Numbered from the stretch's first letter, positions 1 through 13,383 are shown. The stretch: DNA of 64,000 nucleotides from Glebionis coronaria (GCA_025667525.1 CM046878.1:572798868-572862867), one strand, 5' to 3'. Notes: generated by a model from the sequence alone, not told the origin. Numbers and translations are program-made.

Positions 1-787
1 TGTTGGTTTCTCCTGAAGGTTGGTATTGTTGACTTGTTTGTTTTGTTGTGAGCTGTCAATGTGTGTTTGGTTATTTTTGTGGCGTTTGTTTTCGTTTGTC
101 TTGTTAACCTGTAGTTTGTTTGTGAGTTTGTAAATTGTCTATAATGAATAAAATATTTCTAAAAAATGTGATTGGGGTATTTCTTATTACCTTTTTGTCG
201 TCAATTATGTTTGTGGGCTCTCTCTTGTTCTGCATTTGCTGACATTCATTTTTATAAATTTTTGTTAAGCTTCCATGTCTTTTATCATTCATGGATGGTT
301 GTAGGGTTAATTGTGGTTGTGCACATGATCCGTTGGCTATGGTTTTTTGTAATCTGCATAAAAAGAATAAAACATTAGCATAGTGTTAAAGTGTTGATTT
401 TGTTTTTGTTTTGTTTTTGTACCTTTGTTTGAACAATAATATATGTTCATTGTTGTTATTTATATAAATCTTCGTTGCTTGGTTAATGCTTGACACTTGT
501 TGTTTTCCTACATTTAAGAAATTATTTATTAATTTTTTTGTTTGTTTTTGGTTTTTTTTAAAATATTATAACATATATGTGTTTAGAGATTTTACCTTCC
601 CAGATGTTAACTTTTGCCAGTTGAATAATAATGACGATAGGTTCGGTTGTAGTGTACTTTTTGTTGATGTAGCCTTGTAGGTTATCAGCATCATCTCCCC
701 ATAAAATGCAGCTTATCTTGTGTCCGCTATTAAGAATAAAATTGAAATATATTAAATGTAATAATTAGTAATTTTATTTTAAGTTAC

Positions 788-1495
788 CAACCTTGTGTTT
801 TGTAGCTCGTATTCAAGTATACTTGTTGGTTTGTCGCGTACGATAACTTGTTTGATCCTTTTGTTTGACATTATTTGTCCAATTACATCTGAAAATAAAA
901 TCAATGTTAGTGTTATTGTATTTTTGAATATTCTATTTTGTATATGTTTGAAATTACCAAAAGATATATGTTTTTCGGTGTGGATGTTGTGAATTGATTC
1001 GAATGGAATGAAATCGAAGCCATCGTTCAAGCCTTTGAAGTCTTCTATTTCTGTTACAGAAGTGTTTTGTGTGAAGTAGATCTTCGCATCGTGTTGTGTT
1101 AGTTTCAATGTTGTTTTGTTGGTGACACACTTAAAGCTGTGTATAATGAGTTGGGCTCCTTCCTGCAATGGTCTTTCTGATTTTGACTTGAATATAGTAT
1201 AATAATTTGCGCACGCATGAATTTTTGTTCCCTGTTTTGAATAATAAGTTTGTTGATTAATAAGTAGAGGACAATTTTATTTAATAATTAAGATTGATAT
1301 ACATAAAATTATTTTTGAACGTACCTCTTCATCCATTAAAATCATATTAATATTGTAGCACGGCACTGGTTCTCCCCATAACTTCTCATTTATTTCGTTG
1401 GTTTTTGATGGTGAGTCAATGTAGTATGTTTTCCAAACGTGTATTGCTTTAACCTTGATTGTGTAAGATGTGTTAGAGTTTGGTTGTAGTTATTT
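788..1495 (-). pseudogene. RPA1-like (replication protein A large subunit) N-terminal OB-fold fragment
   Basis: Three spliceable pieces read on the minus strand: about 1495-1325, 1231-958 and 888-792. The first contains IKVKAIHVWKTYY and ends NMILMDEE; the second opens GTKIHA; the third opens DVIGQI after a consensus acceptor. The same order of landmarks (KVKVVSLW, MILMDEQ, GTKIHA, DVIGRL) occurs in the fuller RPA1-like gene at 19614-22082, so the two are paralogues. RPA1-like proteins bind single-stranded DNA, and plant Helitrons often carry such genes. No start codon is visible: an in-frame stop lies just upstream of the first piece, and the DBD-B and DBD-C parts are absent to the left, where only AT-rich sequence remains. 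I call it a truncated pseudogene or a Helitron-carried fragment. Confidence 0.7.
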
Positions 1496-2209
1496 AAGGG
1501 AATTTATTTTCATATGTTGGTATTTTTCTGGTTTTTTTGTTTGGGTGGTTTTTTTTGTTTTTCTTGGGTTTTCCTGTTTTTGGTTCATCATTGTTGATTA
1601 TTTTTTTGGTTTTGTAAATTATAAGTAGGTAGTTGTATGTATATATATGTATAAAAGTTGTATATTTTTTAAAAGTTTAGTCAAAGTAAAACTGTACTTT
1701 TATCTTAAAGTAAGGTGGGTTTATTTTTAATTTAATAAATAATTGAGTGTTTATCTTTTACTATATTTAGATTAGACTTATCCTTCTTCTATTCCTTTTT
1801 TTTTAAATTCATAAACTATGACAAATATTACTACTAATCAAATACTGAATTCGTTTTTTCCTTCTATTATTCATTTTTTCGTATGGTAAGTAGATTGAGT
1901 CTACTTTATGTTTTTTATTAAGATAAGTATTTTTTGTAGATAATTGTTATATTTAGATGGTTTTGTATTTGAATTAGGATTAGAATTCTTTTAATTTTCC
2001 TATTTAAGCATTGTTTTTCGTTTTTATTTTAGTTTTGTTTTTGATCCATCGTTTTCTTTTTATATTTTTTAATGGAATTTGTTTGTGAATATAAGTTTGA
2101 CAAAGATATTGCTGGGGGTGTGGTAATTTTTTTGTTTCTCTGTATTTTGTTAACATATATGTATACATATATTTATTGTTTTTTTTTAATTTTTGTTTTT
2201 GTTGTTTAG

Positions 2210-3099
2210 GTTGTTCCAATGGAGTTGATGGGTTTTCATTGGGGATGGATGTTATGAAAGTTTGTTTGATCACAAAAGGGTTTATTTATAAAGTGTCTGT
2301 TAAAGAATTTAAATCAGGTTTTGGTTTAATCTTTGGGCAAAGTTGGGACAAATTCAGATCTTTCAAAGGTGTTATTGATGGTTGGAATATACACTTAAAT
2401 CTGTCATGAATAATTGTTTGGTAGTTACCGGTTACAATTTGGAAGGATTATCAACAGAGCCTTGTGATAAGATTTATGGTTTTCATCATTCTTGCATAAC
2501 TGTTTCATCGTCATTAAGTAATAAAGTTCAGGTAAATTGTTGGTGTTTTTTTTTAAAATAATTAATTCATATGTTTTAAGTTTTTTTGTCTTATTTTGAC
2601 ACAGATTTTTGCTAAGGGGTTTTTCAAGGATTTGGATAGTCGTGTTTTTCTGCCAATTTCTGTAATTACATGTAATGAAAAGTATATCGTTGATGGTCGT
2701 GTTATTAGTGACAAAGTATATGGATTTGATGGTGCTAGTTGGGAATTTTTATATTTGAATGAGAATATAAATGAAGGTGAAAAGATGGTTCTTTGTTACA
2801 TTGGTGATTTTAGTTACCGGCTGACTGTTTTTGATGTGAATGGTTTGGTATGTAATCAGTTTGAAGAGGCTGTTGTTGATGAGCGTTATGGTCGTCTGTT
2901 GATGCTGGTCGTCGTCAAAAGGTTGTTATTGAAGATTAATATAACATATATCATTAGATTTTATTTTAATTATATGTTTTTTCATAGGTTTATGTTATTT
3001 GTTTTTCGACTTGTTTGTTATTTGTGGTTGTTTTTTTTAAGTTGCTGTAGACACATTTTTCAGGCATTATTATATATTCCTTTTTCGAGATTATATTAG
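2210..3099 (+). pseudogene. B3-like two-domain DNA-binding protein, decayed copy
   Basis: Two exons are visible, 2210-2531 and from 2605, separated by a 73-bp GT..AG intron. Exon 1 starts VVPMELM, slips frame, reads KVCLITKGFIYKVSV and later DGWNIHLNLS, slips again near 2408 and reads GYNLEG before the donor. Exon 2 starts IFAKGFFKDLDSRVFLP and ends with the B3-type pattern NEGEKMVLCYIGDFSYRLTV-FDVNG. It aligns landmark by landmark with the better-preserved gene at 16385-17211 (VPVNLL, DGWHVHF, YNLEGM, TEGQKMVVCHAGGFNFNVTV). B3 domains are plant-specific DNA-binding folds. The natural stop is unclear; the frame stays open to 3099 but leaves the family pattern after about 2900. Two frameshifts make it a probable pseudogene. 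Confidence 0.65.
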
Positions 3100-6000
3100 A
3101 AGTTTTTTTATGGTTTTACATAGTTGGAAATTAAGTTTCTGAGAATTTATGTTCATTTGGATTTACATAGTTGGGAGGTTAGTTTTTGCAGTGTATCATT
3201 ATAACTGTGATACAATCGTAATTGAGTTGTTAAAAATTGAAACCATCACAGATAAAATCATAATAACATCAGCTAATTTGAGGTTGAAAGATGTGGTTTT
3301 TACCTTTGTTGTCACCATGGTGAAGAGTTGTTTTTTGAATCCATCAAACATTTAGAACAACTGATTCTATGTAACTGGTTGTGGAAACTTCTAAGGCTTC
3401 TCGTCATTTAAGATTTTGTAGTGATAGATGTCCTTGATAGCGTACTGTTTATGATTTCAGAAGTAGTAAACAATGTGCTTGTGCATCATGAGAACTTCCA
3501 ACTATTTGCCATTGTGAACTGTTGGAAAATTGGTCAAGTATAACAAAACTTCTCGATCCCATTTGGCAGCTTATATCCACTCCTGTGTTGGCTTTCACTT
3601 ATGTGCGGCTTATTATCGCTCTTGGCAGCTTGCTTTGGCTACTCTAGTTCCTTTGATTCCTGAACTGCAAGCTGAAAGTGCTCTTACATGTGATGAGGCT
3701 GTGTTGTGGCAAATTCAAGGTGGACCCATACTCATGAAACACATTCAAATTAAGTTTCAAAACATGAGGTTGCATATTCAGTTCTTGGTTTTTCAGGTGG
3801 AAGAACCTGTCAAATATGTTATATAATTTTCGCAGCAATGCCTTTGAACCATAGAGAATGTTAAAAATTATTTAAGAAAACACATTTTAAGATTAAGATG
3901 TAATTTACGTTTTCTTTATACATCCTTTAAAAAGGCTACTCATAATGTCTTGTCTTCTTTTGGCAAAATAAGACCACATGGTCCTTGAGATCTTTATTTT
4001 TCACCCACAATATATGGTTGAATATCGTCACAATTAAGTTCAAATAGGCTTTAGCCTTTAAGTTGGAGCTAAAAGGTACTTGACTATCTGTGAAGTTGAC
4101 AGATAGTATCTTGGCTACTCAAATTGTTTACAACAACATAATGCAACTAAATTATATCTTTTTTGATATTAGATTTAGCTTTTTTTTTTAAAGTGGTTGA
4201 GCTAGTAAGTTCTTATTTGTTTATTTTGTGAGCAATTAAGCACATGGATAGGTGCTTATTTAAAAGTGAGCGTAAGCCGTCAGTATATGCTGATAAAGAA
4301 ATGCAATCCCAAACACCCCTTAAATATTCTTTTATACCCCGAGTAGCAGTCCGGTAATTAGATGCTGGTTATTTGAAATAGATGTTTAGTAGAAAGTAGA
4401 AATTGTTCAAAAATGCTAGTTTAAACACCCCTTAACATACTGATACGGCTTAAAACATTCCTAACTGGTTTCCCAATTTCTTGTAAGTATGAGACATTGG
4501 TCAAAAATGCAACCCAACCATTCACCAGGTTTATTTACATCTAAATTCAGATGATATGATGCATATGCCCCTCTAAAATTTCAAAATTAGGTTGATTTGT
4601 TTGTCTTTATGTTTTGTCAAAGTTTAGTTCTAATGTTTTTGGCACGAAAAGAACATAAGTGGGTGATGCTTATCTCATGCTAGGAAATTTTGACTGAATT
4701 TTCTCTAACTGAACCAGAATTTAGACAGTTAAGATGATGTCAATGCTTTTGAAATACATGAAGATTATAAACCATTAAAGTGTAAATATCTAAGATTGGC
4801 AGCTTCTCCTACGATTGATGTACACATTATCTTGTTATTCCAGTGCTATAAATCAGTAGTATTCCTTCTTAAGTGAGTAGTAGTGCCAGTACTTCTGAAA
4901 TGCTCATTACCAAAATCAGAAGTACATCAGTTTATAGCGGTAGTGCCAGTACTTCTCAAATGCCCATTACTGAAATCGAAAGTACATCAGAAGAAACTTT
5001 TGGTTCCGGTTGCAAAGACGACGACCCTTTCCTTTCTGTAACTTCCTAACAACTCTTCTATGTATATGGTTCGGCAACTTCAGAACATGCAGACTCATTC
5101 TTCCTGAGAGCATCAAGACATGATAAGATACATAGCCTAGACACCATGATTTTGTGCATTTTTATTTTAATCATAATTAACTTTATAATGAGCTGCAAAT
5201 ACCAACCGGACGAAGTAGATATCACAAAGCATTCAATGAAACTCGTCCTACAATTCCACCAATCTCTCGAGGATGATGAAACCTGCATGTTGGTCAAAAT
5301 TTGCAGGTACCCGTCTTTAAGTAGTACTGGAATGATACACAACCCCAAGCCGGTAAATATGAAAATATGGGCAATACACACACTGACACATATCTCACAT
5401 CCAGGTTCTACTGGTCTCTCTGGATATTCTCATCTCATTTCTGCAGTTGCCTAAAATTAATAGTAACATGGGCAGCTTTATCAGATTAAGTTTTCAAGTT
5501 AGCTCAATATAATGCAAGGTCAGGTATAACTTATATATATATGTATGTCCGTATTAAGTATACACACACACGTGTATATGTATGCGTGTATAAGAGGAAT
5601 AACTGCTAGGCCGATTATATAGAAAATAGATGCATAACCTTATTTAATTTGAACCAAAAATAAGTATTCAGGTCAAACCAGATTAGTTCGCCCCATTTCA
5701 ACTTGACCGCTTCCACCCAGCTTTTGTATGCAGAGGGTCTTTCTACCTTATGTATCTTGGCGGAAGTATCATGTAGTAACAACTTTAACCTATTATACAT
5801 TTTTCTAAATTTTTAATAAACAAATATACCATTCTTTAACATGATGAGCCAGTTCTACTGGTTTCCAAACACCCTGCATTCTATTACTGAAACAGTCCCA
5901 AACTCCCCTTAAAACATGTACTATGAATATATGATCATTAATTTTGTTACATGTCTAAGAATGTACATAACATGGTAAAAATGTAATTATGAATTAAAAA

Positions 6001-6755
6001 TATGACATACCCGCATGACTAAGGATATGGTATATGGGTGATTTGTGTTAGTTTTCGTATTCTTGATTTATCCACGGAGTCATCTTGTATTCTAGGTTTA
6101 AGATGAGCCGAACTTCGATTGACAGTTAGACACCATTCAGCAATTACATCTCATAAAAAAATGAACGTTCTTCAAATTCCATTTAACTTATCAAACTTTA
6201 TCAAGACAGATTTTTTGACTTCGTTAGTAGTAGCAGTTAACTGGTGGGTCACATTTTCATAACCTGTAAACATACTGAAGATGCTCTGAACGCTGAGATA
6301 TTTGAAAACTGTGTGCTCTCAACGCTGAGATATTTAACAATGTTCATTTACTTACATATATTCAAAGTAAGTTTCTTTGAATAATCAGTTTAAAGCTGGT
6401 CATTAACGCAACTATAGTAATCAGAAAACATATACTATATGAGGCTGGAAAAATATGGACTCATTACGATGAATTACTCCTGACATCTATTTATCTATGT
6501 ATTTAGTTTAGTGAATTCGAAGTCAAAGAATATGATGAGAAGCAACGCTTAAAAAAGCCATAACGGAGCGTCTGTGATTGTTTATCATATTTACAGTAAA
6601 AAAGTAAAATCGTCGTTTAAAGAACAACAACGCAAACCTACAACTATTATATAACAAAAATATATAGTTGCAACTGAATTACTACAAAAACTCGATGCAT
6701 TGAAACAACATTATCATCACTGTTTGTTATTTAAATAAATGAAATAGAAAGATAA
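3100..6755. other. gene-poor stretch with repeats and one doubtful ORF
   Basis: I see no convincing gene here. An open frame at 3530-3826 (+), 98 codons, ends in a stop and has coding-like composition, but I recognise no family; it may be a captured exon fragment. Both strands are open over about 5058-5454, so neither can be trusted. Short pieces of the type AAACACCCCTTAA recur near 4310, 4430 and 5890 and look like MITE remnants. A mixed TA/CA dinucleotide run lies at about 5537-5592. Confidence 0.5.
4881..4990. repeat. 60-bp tandem duplication (two units)
   Basis: TAGTGCCAGTACTTCT begins at 4881 and again at 4941. Both units continue with a CATTAC block and end AGTACATCAG (4921-4930 and 4981-4990). 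A handful of differences separate them. Confidence 0.75.
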
Positions 6756-7320
6756 CTAAGAATTATATAAATCAATTAGTCTATTTTGATCTCCTTCATA
6801 GTTGTTTACATCCCATTCATAGTCGACTTCATCTCTTTCATCATTATCAACATTATAAACTAAATACATGTCTAACACATCTCCTATATCACATTGTCGA
6901 TATATGGATTCGAGATCTTGGTTACATGTAACTATTAACAATCCTTTAGGTTCGGATATTGTTAGACCAGGAATTCGGAAGTAAATTTCTACTTGAAACG
7001 ATAACTTGATATTGTTATGGAACCAAGACATGATTTGTTTTAGATAGAAATCGTTTAGATTTTTACCACAAACCATAAGTTCATCTCCACCCACGTACTC
7101 GAAACCTTGATTATTTTTTACAACTGTCCCACCATAATGAACACAGATATCTGCTTGAGTACACATAGGTCCAGTGATGCTGTGCAAAAAAAATTATATA
7201 TTATTTTAAATGCTAATAAAATGTGTAATTTTTACAAGTAATTGACGTAAATATAGCGTGGGCTTACTTCAAATCTCTTAGTCTTCGACTTCCAAAGTTC
7301 CCTTCAAATATAGTTGCCAT
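6756..7320 (-). CDS. Small protein with MuDR-N-terminus-like (HYGG) domain, Helitron-adjacent
   Basis: Two exons join cleanly: 7320-7268 (ATG at 7318-7320) and 7179-6756, with a GT..AG intron of 88 bp whose phase fits. The product is about 158 residues with no internal stop. The centre reads ICVHYGGTVVKNNQ, then YVGGDELMV and later FRIPGLTIS. This pattern (HYGG, a second Tyr..GG, a hydrophobic strand series) resembles the N-terminal domain of plant MuDR/MULE transposases, though no transposase core follows. The C-terminus is acidic. It lies 0.5 kb downstream of the Helitron Rep/helicase on the same strand and may be a third Helitron-borne gene. The role is unknown. The intact frame contrasts with the decayed neighbour. 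Confidence 0.6.
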
Positions 7321-7818
7321 TGTCGAAGTTCAATAATGTTTAGATGTTAACCTGTTGCTAATAAGGTGTTGAGTTTTTTTTCGGTTTGTGTTTATATTTA
7401 TATCTTATTTATATATTATTTATGATATAAATTGTTAGATAGATACTGAAATACAAATTGAAAGTAAATATCATAGTGGTTATCGTTTATTATTAGTGTA
7501 TTATCTGTTTATTTTTGTTAACCATTTACAAATCCAATTTGAGACTAATTATAATTGCAGTTGACTTATGATACTTAGTAGTAGATTATGGCGCTACTTT
7601 TTTTATAAACAATCCATTGATTTAGTTTCTTATTTTGGTTTGTGATTAGAATTCGTTAATGGATTTTAAGGCTGAAAGCACAGAATTTTAAATTCTTATT
7701 TTAAAAATAATTCATATTTCATTACTATACATAATAGTTTCCATAATCAAATATGAAATATTAAATGATAATTAATTGAAAAAATTACAATAAATTGGAA
7801 ATCAGTTTGAAGAGAACA
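7321..7818. other. AT-rich spacer, no gene seen
   Basis: This is the gap between the small HYGG gene and the Rep/helicase 3' end. It is AT-rich with no open frame of note. I looked for a Helitron 3' hairpin plus CTRR on the minus strand and could not identify one with confidence. Confidence 0.5.
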
Positions 7819-10800
7819 TCAATTTATATAAATTCTTTGCAAAACCTCCTTGTAAACGACATTAGTTGTCATGTTTGTTTGCTTTCCATCTTCATCACAG
7901 AGAAGCACCTTCAATCCCTTTTTGCTTGTAACTCTTGAAATTGCAACATATAACTGACCATGTGTAAATACGGGTCTACGTAAGTATAGTCCCACATGCT
8001 CTAATGATTGTCCTTGGCTTTTGTTGATTGTCATTGCAAAGCATACCATTAGTGGAAACTGTCATCTGTTAAATTTGAACGGTACCGTTTATCAGACGGC
8101 ATAAGTTGCAGCCTTGGTATATAAGTATATTTTCCAATATTTGTCCCAGAGATAATTTTCCATTCAATAACATGATCTTCTAACTGTGTTACTATTAGTC
8201 GTGTGCCGTTGCATAATCCATTTTGCTGATCGATGTTTCTTAGAATCATAACTGGAACTCCTTTTTTGAGCTTTAGGCAGTGGTTTGGTAACCCTGATAT
8301 TTTGAGTGCATTTAATAGTTCAGGAGAGTATATTGATTCGTTGTAAGAACCGGTTAACTCTGATGGACATATAGTGTCGCAGCTCAGATAAACTTTCTCT
8401 TTCTCGTTTATTTGCGAGAGCATATATTCGTTAATCTGATCAACTTCTTCATTTGTTGGTACCAATATTGCCTTATTTTGGAAATATCCATCTTCTGCCA
8501 TTTCATTATGTATTGTAGGACATATTGCATCAACCATTGCTTGTAGTGTATCACCATCTGTTTTAATCAACACGTCGTATGGGAATTCAATTTCAACTTC
8601 TCCATCATTCTCATGACCGAGTTCCCCTTCTCCGACTTTTAACATCCACTCGGAAAATTCTTTAATTTCTTTTGTGTCTTCCTCATTTTTAGTTGACTTT
8701 AAACGCATGTTGGTGGTTAAATTCAGAACCGTACAATGTTCCCAAATATATGAATGGTTGAGTGAGGCGTGTACGATCTCTTCTCTAGTTCCTTTTTGGA
8801 TAACAGGTAACACTTGTCGGAAATCACCTCCAAATAGAATGGTTTTACCACCAAAAGGTTTCTCTTTTGAATCCGAATCAATTATTTGTCTTAATGTTCT
8901 ATCTAGTGCTTCGAAGGAATGTTTATGCGTCATAGGAGCTTCATCCCAGATTATGAGTTTTGTTTTATTCAATAAAGCGGCTAGAGGACTGTTAGCAGAG
9001 ATATTGCAAAAAGACTGCTCGTTAAGATTTATTGGTATTTTAAATCTTGAATGAGCTGTTCGTCCTTTTGAAGTAGCAGCACTGCAATTCCGCTTGAGGC
9101 GACATTTAGAACAATTTCTCCTTTTGATCTTATTGCCGAAGACAAAGTTTTCTAGACAAACGTTTTTCCAGTTCTGCCATAACCATACAGGAAAAAAACG
9201 CCCCCCTTTCCTGAATCTATTGATTCCATGATAGTGTTATACACTCCTCTTTGTTCATCTGTCATCTTTGAATACAGGGATGCATGTTGTTCTTCCATTT
9301 CTTTTTTTTGAAATTGAGTTCTTCCTGTATCAACACGTTTGTCCAATCTTCTTTATTTTGGTAATTAGCAAGTGGCATGTCCTGGATTTCTTTTAGGCTT
9401 CTGCCTCTTGACATGAGCAGTTCGTCTATTTTTACCAAAGCTATGTTCAAAATTGTGTCTTGATCAAGGACCAGATCTATTTTTATTAAGATTGTTAGTA
9501 TTTTGTTTTAAAAATTAAAAGTTTGAAAATGTGTAACTACTTACTTGGCATGTTGAGCTCTCTTCTTCGTATGTTTTCTATGTCGTCTGATAGTTCGTTA
9601 GATGTTTGTTCCCAAACATGTGCTGGCCTTGATAAAACATTCTCCGTGATAAGCATAACAAATAGGCTTCTACAGTAATCTCCGGTGTTGCATTTGTGTG
9701 CCTCTTTAATTGCTTCAATGTACTCTCTGTCGTCTTCGAGTAATCCCATGGCATAGCATGTATCTTGAAAGGTAGCATACTCCTTTTTGTTATGTGTTTT
9801 GATGTCTTCGTATCATGTTGGTCCTTTTCTTTTGTTGAGCAAAACTCTCAGGTAAAATGGTTCTCCAACTGATCGAGCGACATAGTTTATTCGGCCTACG
9901 GCTTTGCCCTTTTTCCTTCTCGTCCATTTTCTTTTTTCCTTGTTCCAAACAAAATATTTAGGGAACTCTACGTATGTTAATGTTTGGGCAAGATCGTCAG
10001 TTTTATTTATCTCCATCCATTGCAAGAATTGTGAGTTATTTACTGAAGGTTTTGAAAGCACGTCTTCTACATCTTCATCACCTTCAAACACAATTGGTTG
10101 TTCATCTTTGAGGTGAAATGATAACCTTTGAACGGAAGGGTATTGATAGTGTATTGGAAACTTGTATAGTCTCCACGCTGCTTCACACGCGGATATGTAT
10201 CGACAATCAAAATATTGTTTGATTTCGTCTTTTGGTTTGTTTATGTTGTCATTGTTGTTTTGTTTATCAAAAGCTATCGTTACTCTATCTTGCCCTTTTT
10301 TATGAATTTAAACAAATACTTTATAGCCCCACTTTGATTGCACCATTCGACGTTAATATGTGCCTGGAATTTCTTCATCAGCAATGCATTGTATGGGACA
10401 ACGTATCTGTTGCACAATGATTATAAAAACATGTTTGTGTTTTTGTATATATATATTTGTTTATGGAATTGTGTTTATGATTTTTGTTACCTGTTATCCA
10501 AGTGTGTCCCATTTTTTACGACTGTTCTTTTGTTGTCTGGGCGCTTGTAAATAGCATATCCATTCTCACTTATATATGTTTTTTCTGTGAAATCTTTTGG
10601 AAATTTCTTTGAGCAGACCTTTTTCTTCATGCATGGTGATTTAATGTTGTGAGGTCCACATGGCCCGTGCATCATTTGCTCTGACACAAGCTTGTATAAT
10701 TCAGGATCTTCTTGTTCATCGGGTATTTCTGCAGATATCAAACGATCTATATCCTCAGGATTTGGAATTTTAGATTCTTTGGCAAAGAATAGGCATATAT

Positions 10801-12399
10801 GTGCATGAGGGAGTCCTCTCTTTTGGAAATCAACTGTGTACACAACTGCTTTTTTCAAATATTCATTTGTTAGAACTATTCATTGAAAAATACTTCATAG
10901 AAATGTTAATATGCTTTAAAGAATGATTTTTGAATTCTTGCATACCTGCACTAACGACTCCGAGTATGTGTTTTTTCCGTAAACAATTTATAAGCTGATC
11001 AAGTTTTTGTTTGAAAACCCGTGTCACTGCGTCTGGTCTGTTTTCAGCATTCACGTTATGCTTTTTCATAAATCGGTTTATTTCTGGCCACTTCGGATTA
11101 CACGTAAATGTAATAAATAGATCCGGGTATCCATAGGCTTTACAAAGAGCCATTGCGTCTAGGTAATTTTGCATCTTATATCTCGGGCCTCTAGTATATG
11201 AAGTCGGGATGACTATAGGATTACCTGTTTTTGAAGCATCTGAGTTTCCAGCCTCCAAAGATTTATTAAGATCATTTATTGGTGCTATTCTTAGAATTTT
11301 TTGGTTCCTCCTTACGAAAGTGAGCCTGTCATTCTCTACCATAGTGAATGCGTCGACAATGAATTGTTGATAAAGTCTGTGAGACATTAGTATCAATGAT
11401 GTTTCGTTATCCCTTTGTTGCATTCTATATGCAAACCATTCCCTCATTGATAGTCTCCATCTTCCCTTGTCAGTTTTGATTATTTTTCCTTTCAAAAATA
11501 TGTCATCTCTATAACCATCCTCGGCGTATGGGAATAGTAAAGGGTATTGTAGTGGAAGGTAAGATGGGTGCATTTCATTTATACGTTTCGCTACACCCGC
11601 TGTATCTTCGACAATTATATCTCTTGTTTTTCCGGAGTCATCGAAATCTCCGACAATAATTGCTGCTACTTCGTCCGCGGTTGGCAGATTGTACTCTCTT
11701 GCATCAATTTCACGTTTTTCAACTAACCTTAGCTTGATATTGCAGACATTGTTATTTTTCATCTTTTCTCCAACCATTCTGAACTTTTTTACTAACGGGT
11801 TGTTATCGTCTAAGATTTTTTTTAATTCTTTGTGCGATTAAAACATCATCCTTTTCAACTTTTTTCCCTGGTTTGTTGCTGGAAGATCTGTTATAAAACA
11901 TATTTAACATTGATTAACAAATATATATTAAATATTTGTTATTTAATTGAATATTTTTCTTACCTTAATGCCGTGAATCTGTTATCTATTTCGTTTTGGT
12001 TGTCGTATATATATAGTTGTGAGAACTTTGGAATGTCGTTGTCTTTTGGTCTGAGGCTTGGCATTAAATGATAATTTTCTCCTTGCATTCTATAAATCCA
12101 TGGTCCATCCCCGTTATTCACTGTCTTGTCAACCTTTCCGCCTATGGACGTGAAACTGAATATACTGTTGAACTTTCGAATATTATGAAGAAAGTTTTGG
12201 CTTGTAGTGTCGTTTCCTGTGAATAGTTGAAGCAAATCTTTAGGAGGATTCTCCATATTTGTTAAGAGAACTTCTTCGTTTTGGCAACACAATGTGAACG
12301 AAGTTGTGCTTGTTACTGTCTTTTTGTTTGTTTCTCCTGTCCATAGTTTTGCTTTGCAAGAATAGCATGTGTGAATCTGGTCTCCAATATCCATGTAAT
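7819..12399 (-). pseudogene. Helitron Rep/helicase (Helitron_like_N + PIF1-type helicase), decayed
   Basis: This is the transposase of a rolling-circle Helitron. Exons on the minus strand: 12399-11964, 11887-10946, 10845-10491, 10406-9545 and 9476-7819, all with GT..AG borders and matching phases. Landmarks in order: MDIGDQIHTCYSCKA zinc-ribbon-like start; Rep HUH motif LPHAHICLF near 10.8 kb; tyrosine motif KYLFKF near 10.3 kb; Walker A GYGRTGKT near 9.17 kb; Walker B IIWDEAPM near 8.95 kb; C-terminal INKSQGQS and [10 protein letters not shown] near 7.9-8.0 kb. Lesions: one extra A in the 11816-11823 run, a missing base in the 10296-10301 run, a stop at 9813-9815, a slip at 9302-9309, a TAG at 9152-9154 just after Walker A, and slips near 9066 and 8052. 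The second tyrosine of the Y2 motif reads Phe. It continues from the GARP array upstream. Confidence 0.9.
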
Positions 12400-12727
12400 C
12401 TGTGTGATTTAATGTTATGTAATGTTACCTAATATTTATAAGTATACAGATGATATACACACAACAAAATACCTTTAGCAATGCCTTTATATTCTTGATT
12501 TGTTGAATTTTCTGTACCGTGTAGCTTTTCCCAACTAACATGGAAGTAATAAAGCATCTCTTCTATCCAGCTTTTAGTATTTAGAGATGTTGGCTTTTGT
12601 TTTTTCTTTAAAAATTGATCAACAATCTTTGACTTTAATTTAAATTTCTGTATAATTATACTATGAATATAAGAAATAAATAAAGGTTATATGTAACGCT
12701 CATATAGATTTTTGTTTTAAATCATAC

Positions 12728-12969
12728 CTTTAGATGATTTTGAATTTCAGAGAGCGTAACATCATCATTTGTCATATGTTTCTTGATTTTCTTTGGATTT
12801 GGATCTATAAAACAATTTGAATTATAAATCATAGAGAAGTATGTCTAACAAAATAGAGACAAAAATTTAACCAAACAATCTTATAATTTAGCTGACCTTC
12901 ATACGTTGTAAGTTTAACGATGATATCGATGAAGTTTTTGCACATCTTTGTAGACCAGGTTGTGTATTT
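12728..12969 (-). repeat. GARP module 5 (most diverged)
   Basis: Exons 12969-12897 (73 bp, two extra codons) and 12804-12728 (77 bp). They read WSTKMCKNFIDIIVKL, then PNPKKIKKHMTNDD and IQNHLK. The Gly-Gly pair is lost and Gln of SHLQ is Lys. The last linker (12647-12473), with WIEEMLYYFHVSWE, leads into the Rep/helicase. Confidence 0.65.
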
Positions 12970-13383
12970 CTACAAAATTATTTGTTATTCAAATTGAAGT
13001 TAAGCCTAAATGTAATAAGAATATATTCAAACAAACCTGTTTTTTGTTTCCTTCAGGTTTCCCAGTGTTACCATGGTTTTGGTTTTTCCTTTTTTTGGTC
13101 TTCATTGTTTCTGTTTTTTGATCTTTTGGAGCATTATCTGTAAGTGGTTTTGTATTTTGTTGTTCCTGTTCCCACCTCTCTTTGAAGTAATACACCATTT
13201 GTTGCGTCCACTCTAGAGTATCGATAAAACTGGGTTGTTTCTTTTTGTTTATAAAATTGTCGACTGTCTTTGTTTGTTGTCTAAATATCTATAATGCATG
13301 GGATATATGTTTAATAAAAGAATTAATCATGTATATTAATGTTAATAGATGTAATTTTTGAAAGATTCTTATTTTTATCTAAC

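Noticed and set aside
2004..2273. Minus-strand 89-codon open frame opposite the B3-like copy
   Set aside because: Lys/Thr-rich translation of the antisense T-rich strand; the plus strand carries the B3-like signal.
5058..5454. Two overlapping ~100-codon frames on opposite strands
   Set aside because: Neither shows a domain or splice context, and both strands are open over the same bases, so composition explains them.
8674..9054. 126-codon plus-strand frame
   Set aside because: Antisense shadow of the helicase Walker B region.
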